Origin: Lachnospiraceae bacterium
GTDB taxonomy: Bacteria > Bacillota > Clostridia > Lachnospirales > Lachnospiraceae
Reading direction: 5' to 3'
Length of the DNA: 56,487 nt
NCBI GenBank assembly: GCA_009774175.1
Contig: VSNG01000008.1
Location: 1 to 56,487 of the forward strand
The position numbers were made by a program, and so were the translations under genes. Positions 23,067-31,550 of the stretch are shown one piece after another. The notes below the pieces were generated by a model. It searched no databases and was not told the origin of the DNA. It saw nothing but the letters and a program-made list of their open reading frames with translations. Numbering within the stretch: the stretch's first letter is position 1; each line of letters begins with the position of its first letter.

Positions 23067-24623
23067 CTATCCGTTTACTTTATTTCCCAGCGTGAGATGT
23101 CTGACAGCCTCCTCGTAACCGGCCACCGTCATGGTCATCACCTTCACGTCCACATCGTCGCCTCTGGCGTAAAACTCCAGCTCCTTCTGCAGTTCATCCA
23201 TGGAGGTAATCTTATCTCCGTCAAATTCGGTGATGATATCGCCCTGTTTAATGCCTCCCGCCGCTGCCGCCGAGTTTTCATAAACCTGCGCCACATATAC
23301 GCCCTCGGGCATACCGTAGGCCTGGGATACCTCCTGCGTCACACTGATGCCGGAAATGCCAAGATACCCTCTCTCCTCTTCCGCGACCTTACTCTTTGTT
23401 TCCTTAAGCATCAGCTCCGCAATGATGGGGCTTGCCGAAGAAATGGGAATCGCATAACCCATGCCTTCCACAGCGCTGCCGCCGATCTTATTGGAATTAA
23501 TACCGATCACCTCGCCCTTGATATTTAAAAGCGCGCCGCCGGAATTACCGGGATTGATGGCCGCGTCTGTCTGGATAAAGGTTCCCTCTACATTGTCTCC
23601 GCCATAAACGCTGGAGGATATACTGATGCTTCTTTCCAGCGCGCTGATCACGCCCGTCGTCACGGACTGTCCGTAGCCGAGAGAATTGCCTATGGCAATG
23701 GCCGGCTCGCCCACCGTTAGTTCATCGGAATCGCCAAGGGTAGCCACCTGAATGGAATCCAGGGTATCGGACGACAACTCCGTAAGCGGCACGGCTATGA
23801 CCGCCAGATCCATTTTGGAATCCTGTCCCTTGATAAACGCTTCCGCTTCGCTCCCCTCGTTAAACTGAACCGTCAGTTTATCCGTATCCGCCACCACATG
23901 ATAGTTGGTGACAATCAACAGCTCCGTATCGTTTTCACCTACAATGATGCCGGAACCGCTGGCATCCGCCTCGCTGCTCATGGACTGTCCCCAGTAAGAC
24001 ATGGTTTCCGTATAGTGGTTATTTACCGCAACGATAGAGGGCATCACTTTCTCCACCACATCCGTCACGTCAGTGACCACCGCCGTCACCGTATCGGACT
24101 GTCTGATGAGAGCCCCGTCTTTGGCGCCCTGCTCCTGTATATCTCCTGCAGTCTCCGTTTGCGCAAGGTTCGTTCCATCCGCCGATTCTGAAATCTCTAC
24201 CGGGTCTTTGTCCAGCATACCGGAAGCCGCCTCCACAATATACAATCCAAGACCTGCAAAAAGTCCGAAGAACAATCCAAGAGAAACGGCTACAAGGGCT
24301 TTTCTGAGATAACCGGCCGGCTTCTTTTCCCTGGCCTTTCGTTCCTTTTTCTGCCCCGTCTGTGCATAGGTATTCGGATAAGCGCTGCCGTAATGATAAT
24401 TTCCCGCGCTGGCACGATAATCTCCGGCATTTTCGTAATGATTCCGGCCGGCGCCCTGCCCATAGGAAGTCTGACCGGCATTCTGCCCGTAAGAGGTCTG
24501 TCCCTCGCTTTGTCTGTAAGAAGACTGTCCCTCGCTTTGTCCGTAAGGGTTTTGTCCGTAAGCGCCGCCGGTCTGATTTCCCGTATGATTGGAGTAACCG
24601 TTTGGATAATTATTATCGTACAT
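23067..24623 (-). CDS. Membrane-anchored HtrA/DegP-type serine protease
   Basis: The 518-residue protein has a cytoplasmic Tyr/Gly/Gln-rich repeat region (about 15-65), one membrane helix (about 107-130, LVAVSLGLFFGLFAGLGLYIV) and a linker. A trypsin-like protease domain follows (about 190-400) with His in VTNYHVVADTD, Asp in SKMDLAVIAV and Ser in NPGNSGGALLN. One PDZ domain closes the protein (about 405-510, PEGVYVAQVYENSAA, GDIITEFDGDKI). The architecture is that of surface quality-control proteases such as B. subtilis HtrA/YvtA. I chose the start at MYDNNYPNG (24623), preceded by GGGAGCGAG. It is the gene before the ClpX-like gene, separated by a terminator hairpin. Confidence 0.9.
   Translation of the reverse strand: MYDNNYPNGYSNHTGNQTGGAYGQNPYGQSEGQSSYRQSEGQTSYGQNAGQTSYGQGAGRNHYENAGDYRASAGNYHYGSAYPNTYAQTGQKKERKAREKKPAGYLRKALVAVSLGLFFGLFAGLGLYIVEAASGMLDKDPVEISESADGTNLAQTETAGDIQEQGAKDGALIRQSDTVTAVVTDVTDVVEKVMPSIVAVNNHYTETMSYWGQSMSSEADASGSGIIVGENDTELLIVTNYHVVADTDKLTVQFNEGSEAEAFIKGQDSKMDLAVIAVPLTELSSDTLDSIQVATLGDSDELTVGEPAIAIGNSLGYGQSVTTGVISALERSISISSSVYGGDNVEGTFIQTDAAINPGNSGGALLNIKGEVIGINSNKIGGSAVEGMGYAIPISSASPIIAELMLKETKSKVAEEERGYLGISGISVTQEVSQAYGMPEGVYVAQVYENSAAAAGGIKQGDIITEFDGDKITSMDELQKELEFYARGDDVDVKVMTMTVAGYEEAVRHLTLGNKVNG
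24453..24560. repeat. 30-bp repeats encoding a GQ/SY tract in HtrA
   Basis: Units of about 30 bases, best preserved between 24490 and 24550, encode 10-residue repeats of the form GQSEGQSSYR. They form a low-complexity cytoplasmic tail before the membrane helix. Confidence 0.6.
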
Positions 24624-24751
24624 AATCTCGCTCCCTTCCATAAAATCACGGATTCTAATCCGCCTGCTTTATTTCCCCTCGCTGATTATGTCCTAAGTAT
24701 ATCTGGCATTTGTGTCTATTTTGTGTTTAATTTATTTAAAAAATGTGTTTT

Positions 24752-26581
24752 TTACTCCACGGTCACGGACTTAGCCAGATTCCTTGGCTTATCCACATCG
24801 CATCCCTTGCCTACGGCAACATAGTACCCGAAAAGCTGTAACGGTATGATGGCCAGCGAATTGGCAAAATAAGGATTCGTCTCCGGAATGTAGATCACAT
24901 AGTCCGCCGCTTTCTCAATCTCCTTGTTTTCCTCACAGGTCACCGCCAGCAAAAATGCGCCTCTCGCCTTCACCTCCACCATATTGCTTATGGTCTTCGC
25001 GTAAAGCGCAGGCTGAGTAGACACAGCCGCCACCAGCGTTCCATCCTCAATCAGGGATATGGTGCCATGTTTCAGCTCTCCCGCCGCATACGCTTCGGAA
25101 TGAATATAGGATATTTCCTTCAATTTTAACGAGCCCTCCAGCGAAATCGAATAGTCGATTCCCCTGCCGATAAAGAACACATCCTTTGCACCGATATAGC
25201 GGTTTGCAAATCTCTGAATTTTATTCTTATTGTTGAGCAGAAGCTCGATCTGGTCAGGCAGACAGCGCAGATCGGCCAAAAGTGACGCAAATGTCACATC
25301 GTCTATTTCGCCGCGCACCCTGCCGAATTTGAGGGCCAGCAGATAAAGCGCAATCAGCTGCGCGCTGTAAGCCTTCGTGGTGGCAACGGCGATTTCCGGC
25401 CCGGCCCAGGTGTACATCACATTGTCCGCCTCCCTGGCGATGGAGCTGCCCACCACATTGACAATGCCAAGCACCTGAAAACCCCTCTTTTTGGATTCCC
25501 GAAGCGCCGCAAGAGTATCCGCCGTCTCCCCGGACTGGCTGATCACCACCACCATGGCTCCCTCTTCGAGGATCGGATCACGATAACGAAATTCAGACGC
25601 AAGATCCACTTCCACCGGGATGCGGGCAAGCCCTTCTATCACATATTTGCCGGTAACGCCCGCATGATAGGCGGAGCCGCAGGCCACAATATGAATCTTG
25701 CTGACCGCCCGTATCTGGTCGTCGTTCATGTTAAGCTCTTCGATGACAATGTCGTCGTCCTTAATACGGGGCGTAAGCGTATCCGCCACAGTTTTGGGCT
25801 GTTCATACATCTCCTTTAACATGAAATGCTCATAACCGCCCTTTTCCGCCGCGCTGGCATCCCAGTCGATGAATACGGGTTCCTTTGTGGTTTCTTCCTC
25901 ATCCACCGTATAGAAATGCATGTGATCCACCCGCAGACGCACCACTTCCTGATTATCCACATAATATACCTTTCTGGTATACTTTAAGACTGCGGGAACA
26001 TCCGACGCGATAAAGCAGCCGTCCTCATTCTGACCCACAATAAGGGGGGAATCCTTTCTGGCCGCAAAAATCTGATCGGGGCAGTCCGCAAAGAGTATGC
26101 CCAGCGCATAGGAACCCTCCACCCGGTGCAGCACCTTGGTAACTGCCTCAAGCGGGTTGCCCTTGTAATAATAATCCAGAAGATGCGCCACAACCTCCGT
26201 ATCTGTCTCAGAAATAAACTTATAACCGCGGTCGGTAAGCATCTTCCGCAGCTGTATATAATTCTCGATAATACCGTTATGTACCACGGTAATCGTCTCC
26301 GACTCGTTAAAATGCGGGTGCGCGTTGCTGTCGCTTGGCACGCCGTGGGTCGCCCAGCGCGTATGCCCGATTCCGCAGATTCCCGGCAGAGTCTCCCCGC
26401 CGCGGGTCATGTTTTCCAGCACCTTAAGCCGCCCCACCGATTTTGTGATATTCACCTTTCCCTTTTCATCTATGACAGCCATACCCGCTGAGTCGTACCC
26501 GCGGTACTCCAGCTTGGACAGACCGTCCAGAATGATGGGCGCCGCCTGCTTTGTCCCGATATATCCTACGATTCCGCACAT
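24752..26581 (-). CDS. glmS: Glutamine--fructose-6-phosphate aminotransferase
   Basis: This 609-residue cytosolic enzyme makes glucosamine 6-phosphate, the first step to UDP-GlcNAc for peptidoglycan and wall polysaccharide. The N-terminal glutaminase starts with MCGIVGYIG (Cys right after Met), followed by GIGHTRWATHG and SDSNAHPH. Two SIS domains follow, with GSAYHAGVTGKYVIE, SQSGETADTLAALRE and GRGIDYSISLEGSLKLKEI. The C-terminus DKPRNLAKSVTVE is canonical. The start at 26581 follows AAAGAGG and gives the required N-terminal Cys. Only 60 bases separate it from the preceding glycosyltransferase gene, too few for a glmS ribozyme. A small GAAGCG/CGCTTC hairpin (26597-26618) lies there. Confidence 0.96.
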   Translation of the reverse strand: MCGIVGYIGTKQAAPIILDGLSKLEYRGYDSAGMAVIDEKGKVNITKSVGRLKVLENMTRGGETLPGICGIGHTRWATHGVPSDSNAHPHFNESETITVVHNGIIENYIQLRKMLTDRGYKFISETDTEVVAHLLDYYYKGNPLEAVTKVLHRVEGSYALGILFADCPDQIFAARKDSPLIVGQNEDGCFIASDVPAVLKYTRKVYYVDNQEVVRLRVDHMHFYTVDEEETTKEPVFIDWDASAAEKGGYEHFMLKEMYEQPKTVADTLTPRIKDDDIVIEELNMNDDQIRAVSKIHIVACGSAYHAGVTGKYVIEGLARIPVEVDLASEFRYRDPILEEGAMVVVISQSGETADTLAALRESKKRGFQVLGIVNVVGSSIAREADNVMYTWAGPEIAVATTKAYSAQLIALYLLALKFGRVRGEIDDVTFASLLADLRCLPDQIELLLNNKNKIQRFANRYIGAKDVFFIGRGIDYSISLEGSLKLKEISYIHSEAYAAGELKHGTISLIEDGTLVAAVSTQPALYAKTISNMVEVKARGAFLLAVTCEENKEIEKAADYVIYIPETNPYFANSLAIIPLQLFGYYVAVGKGCDVDKPRNLAKSVTVE

Positions 26582-26641
26582 ATTATACCTCTTTCCGAAG
26601 CGCTGCATTAAACGCTTCTTCTCAATTTATTATTTCCTTAT

Positions 26642-27580
26642 CTACAGACAGCCCTGTCTCCAGTAATCCTTATTGGAAGACATGGAAAGCACCAGCCGCT
26701 TTGGTAGACGGCGGTACTTCTTTCCGCACAGATATCCGGCGTATTTAAAGACGCACTGTAAAATAACGCTCGGTATCTTATTTCTCATTCCCTTTTTTTT
26801 CAGGTGCGCCACCGTGCCCTTAAGAAGCCGAAGCCCCTCCGATTCCGACGGATAAGCCGCAAACACCTCAGGATGATCAGCCTGGGATACGCCAAGATCA
26901 AAATTCCGATGAAACTGCTGCCTGTAATTATAATTATGGGAGTGATACACACAGGCCCCCGCCACATAGGCTATGCCGTAATCCGCGTTCACCGCCTTTG
27001 CCGCATAAAGCATATCCTCGTTAAATATAGCCCGGTTGACAAATCCCCCGAGAGCGTCGAAAATCTCCCGCTTATAGGCCGCGCATACGTTGGAGCAGAA
27101 AAAAGTCTTAATCCCCAGCTCCGGCAGATCCGCCTTCGTCTTGATGAAAGACTCCTCCGGGTAGTTAAAACGCCTCGTATACCGCTCGATCTCGCCGCTT
27201 TTTTCTCCGGGCAGCTGTCTTGCGTATGCCGCCGCAGTCCCTTCGTCCCGCAGTCCCGCAAGCAGACGCTCCACCAAATATTCGTCGGCGGGCATGGCGT
27301 CCTGCGTCATCATGAGAAACACATCCGCCTTGGAGAGCCTGACACCCTGATTTCTTGTATGACCGTGATCAAACTCCCTTTTTGACAGGTGCTTCACTGT
27401 TATATTATGATAAGTCCTCTCAAGAACAGTACCGTAAAACAGCCTGTCAAAATATTTTTGCTCCGTATTCATAATAATAATCTGATTCACAGGATGCGAC
27501 TGTGTCTCCAGCTTTTCCACCAGCGTCAAAAACCCGCGATCCGGTTTGTAGACGGGAATGATCACGTCCACTGTCTCCAT
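26642..27580 (-). CDS. Rhamnosyltransferase-like GT2 enzyme
   Basis: The 312-residue GT2 protein has DVIIPVYKPDRGFLTLVEKL, then SKREFDHGHTRNQGV and FLMMTQDAMPADEYLVE. This combination is typical of rhamnosyltransferases that use dTDP-L-rhamnose. FCSNVCAAYKREIFD and FNEDMLYAAKAV carry the acceptor-side acidic residues, and VYHSHNYNYRQQFHRNFD is also typical. A basic C-terminal tail could touch the membrane. It lies 63 bases downstream of the LCP gene stop, across a terminator, and upstream of glmS. It probably adds a rhamnose to the wall polysaccharide built by this locus. Confidence 0.85.
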   Translation of the reverse strand: METVDVIIPVYKPDRGFLTLVEKLETQSHPVNQIIIMNTEQKYFDRLFYGTVLERTYHNITVKHLSKREFDHGHTRNQGVRLSKADVFLMMTQDAMPADEYLVERLLAGLRDEGTAAAYARQLPGEKSGEIERYTRRFNYPEESFIKTKADLPELGIKTFFCSNVCAAYKREIFDALGGFVNRAIFNEDMLYAAKAVNADYGIAYVAGACVYHSHNYNYRQQFHRNFDLGVSQADHPEVFAAYPSESEGLRLLKGTVAHLKKKGMRNKIPSVILQCVFKYAGYLCGKKYRRLPKRLVLSMSSNKDYWRQGCL

Positions 27581-27600
27581 GCGTCCGCCCTCCGTCCGCT

Positions 27601-27639
27601 AAAAATCAAAAGGCAAGGGGCCTGCAAAACAAGCCCCTT
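27601..27639 (-). terminator. Rho-independent terminator after the LCP gene
   Basis: On the minus strand, AAGGGGCTTG pairs with CAGGCCCCTT (plus-strand arms 27615-27624 and 27630-27639, one G-U pair), followed by TTTTGATTTTT. It lies six bases after the LCP stop codon. Read-through must be possible if the downstream glycosyltransferase shares the promoter. Confidence 0.82.
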
Positions 27640-27644
27640 TTCTT

Positions 27645-28814
27645 TTATTTCGTCAAATATCCGTTTGTTTCTTCGTATATCTTGTCACTGCACTGCTTCA
27701 CGGTTTCTGACGGCTCGTAATTTTCCGTATCAAACAGGAACTTATGCAGCCACTTTACGTTGTCTTCCAGGCTGGTAGGAATGACACAGGACCCCTTGGA
27801 ACCGATCGTACCCGTCACTCTCATTTCCTCCTGCGGGAAGCCTGAGTGATCCGAAATATAGTATTCCCCCACATGACCAAGCATATCTACAATCTCCGAC
27901 AAATCAAGGGAGGTGTATACCTCGTCAAACACATTGTTCGCCGTCTCCGTCAGCTTCGCCAGATTGGCCTTCTTCGCCTGATCCGCCACAGCCAGAAGCA
28001 CCTCTCTCTGCCTCTCGGCACGCTTGAAATCGTCTCCAGCCGTATAACGGATTCGGCAGTAGCCGGTAGCCTGCAGTCCGTCTAACAACTGATAACCCGT
28101 ATCCTTCACCGGTGTGTAGGACCGCTTCAAATCTTCCGCGATACAGAGCTGATAGTTGTTCAGATGGCTGATCTCTGAGTCGTCCACGTCAATCATTACG
28201 CCGCCCAGCGCATCAACAGCGTCAGTCAGTCCTGCAAATCCCACTGTGACAAAGTCCGTAATATTCATATCCAGATTCATATTCAACATATTGATGGCCT
28301 GCTCGGGACCGCCCTTCGCATATGCCGCGTTACATTTATTGTAGGAATCGTTGCTCAGGTTCAGGTAAGTATCACGATAAATGGAAACCAGCTTACACTC
28401 GCCCGTATCCTGATTAATGGAAGCAATCATAATCGTGTCGCTTCGCGTATTCTTTGTCAGCGCGCCTGTGGTGGAGTCAACGCCGAACAGAGCGATATTT
28501 CGGTATCCCTTCATGGTCGTCTCCTGCGCTTCCTGCACGGATTCGTTGATTATGATATCCTTCTCCTTGAGATCCACCTTGCCGGTTCCTGTTCCCGCAA
28601 GCACCGCATAAAGCACCATCACCGCAATCAGCAGTATAATAATCTCAACAATAAAAAGAATAATGCGCCTGCGCTGCTTTTTGGCCAGCGCCTTCTTTCC
28701 CGCCTTCTTCTTGCCCGATCTCTTCTTCCCGGAGGAGCTGCCGCCCTTTCCGGAAGATTTCTTCCTGGGCCTTACCTCGTCCTCATCATATTCATCCGTA
28801 TATCTCTTAGCCAT
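27645..28814 (-). CDS. LCP-family (LytR-CpsA-Psr) glycopolymer transferase
   Basis: The 389-residue enzyme attaches undecaprenyl-linked wall polymers to peptidoglycan outside the cell. The cytoplasmic N-terminus is acidic (YTDEYDEDE) then very Lys-rich. One membrane segment follows (about 48-70, IILFIVEIIILLIAVMVLYAVL), then the LCP domain (about 100-265). That domain has NIALFGVDST, RSDTIMIASINQ, KLVSIYRDTYLNL, YAKGGPEQAINMLN, GLTDAVDALGGV and GYCRIRYTAGDDFKRAERQREVL; its Arg and Asp residues bind pyrophosphate-lipid. The start MAKRYTDEYD (28814) follows CAGGAG. A promoter is visible upstream, so it is a separate unit within the polysaccharide locus. Confidence 0.92.
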   Translation of the reverse strand: MAKRYTDEYDEDEVRPRKKSSGKGGSSSGKKRSGKKKAGKKALAKKQRRRIILFIVEIIILLIAVMVLYAVLAGTGTGKVDLKEKDIIINESVQEAQETTMKGYRNIALFGVDSTTGALTKNTRSDTIMIASINQDTGECKLVSIYRDTYLNLSNDSYNKCNAAYAKGGPEQAINMLNMNLDMNITDFVTVGFAGLTDAVDALGGVMIDVDDSEISHLNNYQLCIAEDLKRSYTPVKDTGYQLLDGLQATGYCRIRYTAGDDFKRAERQREVLLAVADQAKKANLAKLTETANNVFDEVYTSLDLSEIVDMLGHVGEYYISDHSGFPQEEMRVTGTIGSKGSCVIPTSLEDNVKWLHKFLFDTENYEPSETVKQCSDKIYEETNGYLTK

Positions 28815-28903
28815 AACCTGTACTCCCTGATCCTCCTGAAATCTGTTTCTCATGTTGTTATATTTTGTCTGATTTAGCAAGCTTTAGTGGCCGCTCTTAT
28901 ACA

Positions 28904-28931
28904 ATTATACTACATCTTGATATAATTGCAA
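28904..28931 (-). promoter_or_regulatory. Promoter of the LCP gene
   Basis: On the minus strand, TTGCAA (28926-28931), a 16-base spacer and TATAAT (28904-28909) form a good sigma-A promoter about 85 bases before the start codon at 28814. It lies in the 174-base AT-rich gap after the sugar transferase gene. Confidence 0.65.
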
Positions 28932-28988
28932 TATAAATCCCGTTTCTTCCGAAAGTCTTTCACAATTCTTAAGATTTTAGTATCCCTT

Positions 28989-30398
28989 CTAGTAGGCATT
29001 TTTATTGATAAATCCCTTGAAAATTGTGAGAAACATAATTTTAATATCAAAGGATATGGTCCAGTTTTCTATATAGAAAATATCGTACTCAATCCGCTTT
29101 TTAATGGAAGTATCCCCCCTGTAGCCGTTAATCTGCGCCCATCCTGTAAGACCCGGCCTGACCTGATGCTTCACCATATAACGGGGAATTTCTTCTTTGA
29201 ACTGCTCCACAAACTGAGGCCTCTCAGGCCTTGGCCCCACCACGCTCATATCTCCCATCAGGATATTGAAAAGCTGGGGCAGCTCGTCTATGCTTGTCCT
29301 GCGCAGAAATTTTCCCACCTTCGTGACTCTGGGATCGTCTTTGGTGGTCCATCCCTTCTCTTCGGCGGAAGCCTGCTGCACCTTCATGGTGCGGAATTTA
29401 TACATGCGGAATGGCTTGTTATGCAGACCAATGCGCTCCTGTTTAAAAATAACGGGGCCTCTGGAAGTAAGCCTGACGGCAATAGCTGCGGCCAGCATGA
29501 TGGGGGAAGACACCACCACTCCCACAAGGGCAGTCAATATATCAACCACCCGCTTCATACACCAGTTCAGGGTATTGGTAAGCGGCACGTAACGGATATT
29601 GATCACCGGCAGCCCCATCAGATCCTCCGTGTAGGGACGGCTGGGGAAAAGGCTGTTATAATCCGGAATGAACTTGGTATGCACGCCGGATTTTTCGCAC
29701 AGATCAACAATATGTTCCAAATGGTCGTAATCCTGCAAGGACAGCGTGATCGCGATTTCATCCAGCTTGTTTTCCGGGAGAATATAGAGAAGATTTTCGA
29801 TGGTACCGACCACCTTGACGCCCTTGTAAAGCGTCCCGGCAGGCACATGATCGTCCAGAATGCCGCGCACCACATAGCCCCACTGGGGATTCGAATTGAT
29901 ACGCTTGATATACTCCTCCGCCGCGCGGGAATACCCCACCAGCAGAATATATTTGAGGTTGTAGCCCTTTTCACGAAAATACTGCAAAAGCGCACGGATC
30001 AGCGAGCGTCCCAGCGTAGTCAGGATAATATTGATGCCGTAGAACATGGCCATCATGGTACGGGAGAAATGGATCTGCGCGATCATGTACCAGCCGGCCA
30101 TCATCAATACCATGCCCACCGTGTTCGCCTGGAAAATATTCAGAATTTCATAACGGTGAACCGTGGCCCGCTTTGGCGTGTATAAATTAAAAGCGTAATA
30201 TAAAATGAGATACCCCGGCACAATCAGATAGAGCATCTCAAAATAAGTATGCACGTCAAGAGCACCGACATTAGGATCGGTGTCTGAAAAAGGACTGGCA
30301 AACTTCAAATACCAGGCCAGCGTATAGGACGCCGCAATGATAATGGCGTCCAGCACAACATGCAGTCTGTTAAAATATTTCTGGTTGTCTTTTATCAT
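28989..30398 (-). CDS. WcaJ-like polyprenyl glycosylphosphotransferase
   Basis: The 469-residue membrane enzyme would start polysaccharide synthesis by moving a sugar-1-phosphate onto undecaprenyl phosphate. The N-terminus has four to five membrane segments (about 13-125). A CoA-binding-like cytoplasmic domain follows (LLVGYSRAAEEYIKRIN, VVRGILDDHVP), then the catalytic bacterial sugar transferase domain (about 275-465). That domain has FKQERIGLHNKPF, MYKFRTMKV, LRRTSIDELPQLFNIL, GDMSVVGPRPERP and RPGLTGWAQINGYRG. The DE pair in SIDELPQ is catalytic in this family. WcaJ and CpsE enzymes use UDP-glucose; the donor here is not certain. It precedes the LCP promoter and follows two glycosyltransferase genes. 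Confidence 0.93.
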   Translation of the reverse strand: MIKDNQKYFNRLHVVLDAIIIAASYTLAWYLKFASPFSDTDPNVGALDVHTYFEMLYLIVPGYLILYYAFNLYTPKRATVHRYEILNIFQANTVGMVLMMAGWYMIAQIHFSRTMMAMFYGINIILTTLGRSLIRALLQYFREKGYNLKYILLVGYSRAAEEYIKRINSNPQWGYVVRGILDDHVPAGTLYKGVKVVGTIENLLYILPENKLDEIAITLSLQDYDHLEHIVDLCEKSGVHTKFIPDYNSLFPSRPYTEDLMGLPVINIRYVPLTNTLNWCMKRVVDILTALVGVVVSSPIMLAAAIAVRLTSRGPVIFKQERIGLHNKPFRMYKFRTMKVQQASAEEKGWTTKDDPRVTKVGKFLRRTSIDELPQLFNILMGDMSVVGPRPERPQFVEQFKEEIPRYMVKHQVRPGLTGWAQINGYRGDTSIKKRIEYDIFYIENWTISFDIKIMFLTIFKGFINKNAY

Positions 30399-30498
30399 CT
30401 ATGCTCACATCTTTATCTGCAAACCCGCGCTTTCTGCGTTTTTTTCCCGAATAAGCCGGAAGTTTGCATGTTATATACATAGCTTATGCAATATTTAT

Positions 30499-30516
30499 GG
30501 TTATTTTACAATAACC
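30499..30516. repeat. Inverted repeat in the sugar transferase leader
   Basis: GGTTATT (30499-30505) and AATAACC (30510-30516) are perfect inverted repeats around TTAC, beside a run of eight A residues. They lie about 100 bases before the sugar transferase start, in an AT-rich 165-base gap that probably holds its promoter. I could not pick a convincing -35/-10 pair there. A leader hairpin or operator is possible. Confidence 0.45.
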
Positions 30517-30563
30517 ACGCAAAAAAAACAACCATATCTTACAATATATACAATTTCTGGTAT

Positions 30564-31550
30564 TTATAAATGTACGCGATACCATATATTGCGCCACAAT
30601 TCCCACTGTATTCTGACATATGCAGGCAGACGCTCACTGTCAAAGCGCACCCGCCTCTTTTTCCCTTCCGGAGAACGGCAAAGCCCAATTCCCTTCACCA
30701 GCCCTTTCCACCAGCTTTTACCAAGCCCCTTTTTCAGAAAAAAAAGCTGCTTGATCAGAAAGCCTGCCAGAAGAAACGGAAGATTGAGAAGCATCTGCCC
30801 GGGCGGCATGTTCTTATAAGCAAGATACACACTGTTTCTTGCCGTCAGCTCCGCCTTAAAGGCGTTATAACGCGACCCCGAGGAAGCGCTTCCCGCATGG
30901 CGCACCACAGCCCCCGGCACATAGAGATTGCGAAAGCCGTACAGGCGGGCTCGATACCCCAGATCCACGTCCTCCAGATAGGCAAAATGATTCTCGTCAA
31001 GCATCCCTATCTTTTGCAGAATCCGTCTGCGGTAAATGCAGGCGCCGCCGCAGGCGGAAAAAATCTCTCTGGGCGCATCATAATTTTCAGCCGGTTTATC
31101 CCTGCCCGCCGCAAAGGCCCAGCCCAAGGCACAGTAATAATCCCCCGCATCGTCGATCCGTGAAGGAGCGTCCATCCTGACCATCCGCGCCGCACCGGAA
31201 AACACCCGTTCATCGCCGTCCATGGCTTTCTCCAGCGCTTTCACAAATCCGGGCTGGGCCTCCGTATCGTTGTTTAATAAGATAACATATGTTGTTTCGC
31301 TGGCCTCCATGCCCCGGTTCACCGCCCTGCAAAAACCATAGTTTCTGTCAAGGGAAATCAACCGGACTTTGGGAAACTTTTCCTGTACAAGCTCCCTGCT
31401 GCCGTCTGTGGAACCGTTATCCACCACAATCACCCGGGCCGGTTCTCCCCGCAGGGAGGCAAGGCAGTTTTCCAGATACGCCATGCCGTTGTAGTTGGGA
31501 ATGATAATAGTGGATCTGCACCCTTCCATCCCATTATCTATCTTTTCCAT
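30564..31550 (-). CDS. Family 2 glycosyltransferase
   Basis: The 328-residue enzyme has STIIIPNYNGMAYLENCLASL, VIVVDNGSTDGSREL, YVILLNNDTEAQPGFVKAL (metal site NDTE), FSACGGACIYRRRIL and FAYLEDVDLGYRARLYG (ED acid pair). The basic C-terminal 80 residues contain an amphipathic or membrane-associated stretch (LLNLPFLLAGFLIKQLFFL). This layout is common in rhamnosyl- and other polysaccharide transferases of the WbbL type. The start at 31550 overlaps the previous gene by 13 bases and follows GAGGAA, indicating translational coupling. Confidence 0.85.
   Translation of the reverse strand: MEKIDNGMEGCRSTIIIPNYNGMAYLENCLASLRGEPARVIVVDNGSTDGSRELVQEKFPKVRLISLDRNYGFCRAVNRGMEASETTYVILLNNDTEAQPGFVKALEKAMDGDERVFSGAARMVRMDAPSRIDDAGDYYCALGWAFAAGRDKPAENYDAPREIFSACGGACIYRRRILQKIGMLDENHFAYLEDVDLGYRARLYGFRNLYVPGAVVRHAGSASSGSRYNAFKAELTARNSVYLAYKNMPPGQMLLNLPFLLAGFLIKQLFFLKKGLGKSWWKGLVKGIGLCRSPEGKKRRVRFDSERLPAYVRIQWELWRNIWYRVHL

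Noticed and set aside
26582..26641. Possible glmS ribozyme upstream of glmS
   Set aside because: The space is about 60 bases, far shorter than the ribozyme core, and no matching helices are visible.
28926..30185. A 419-codon plus-strand open frame opposite the sugar transferase gene
   Set aside because: It is an antisense shadow: no ribosome site, no recognisable domain, His/Gln-rich composition, and the minus-strand frame matches a well-known enzyme throughout.
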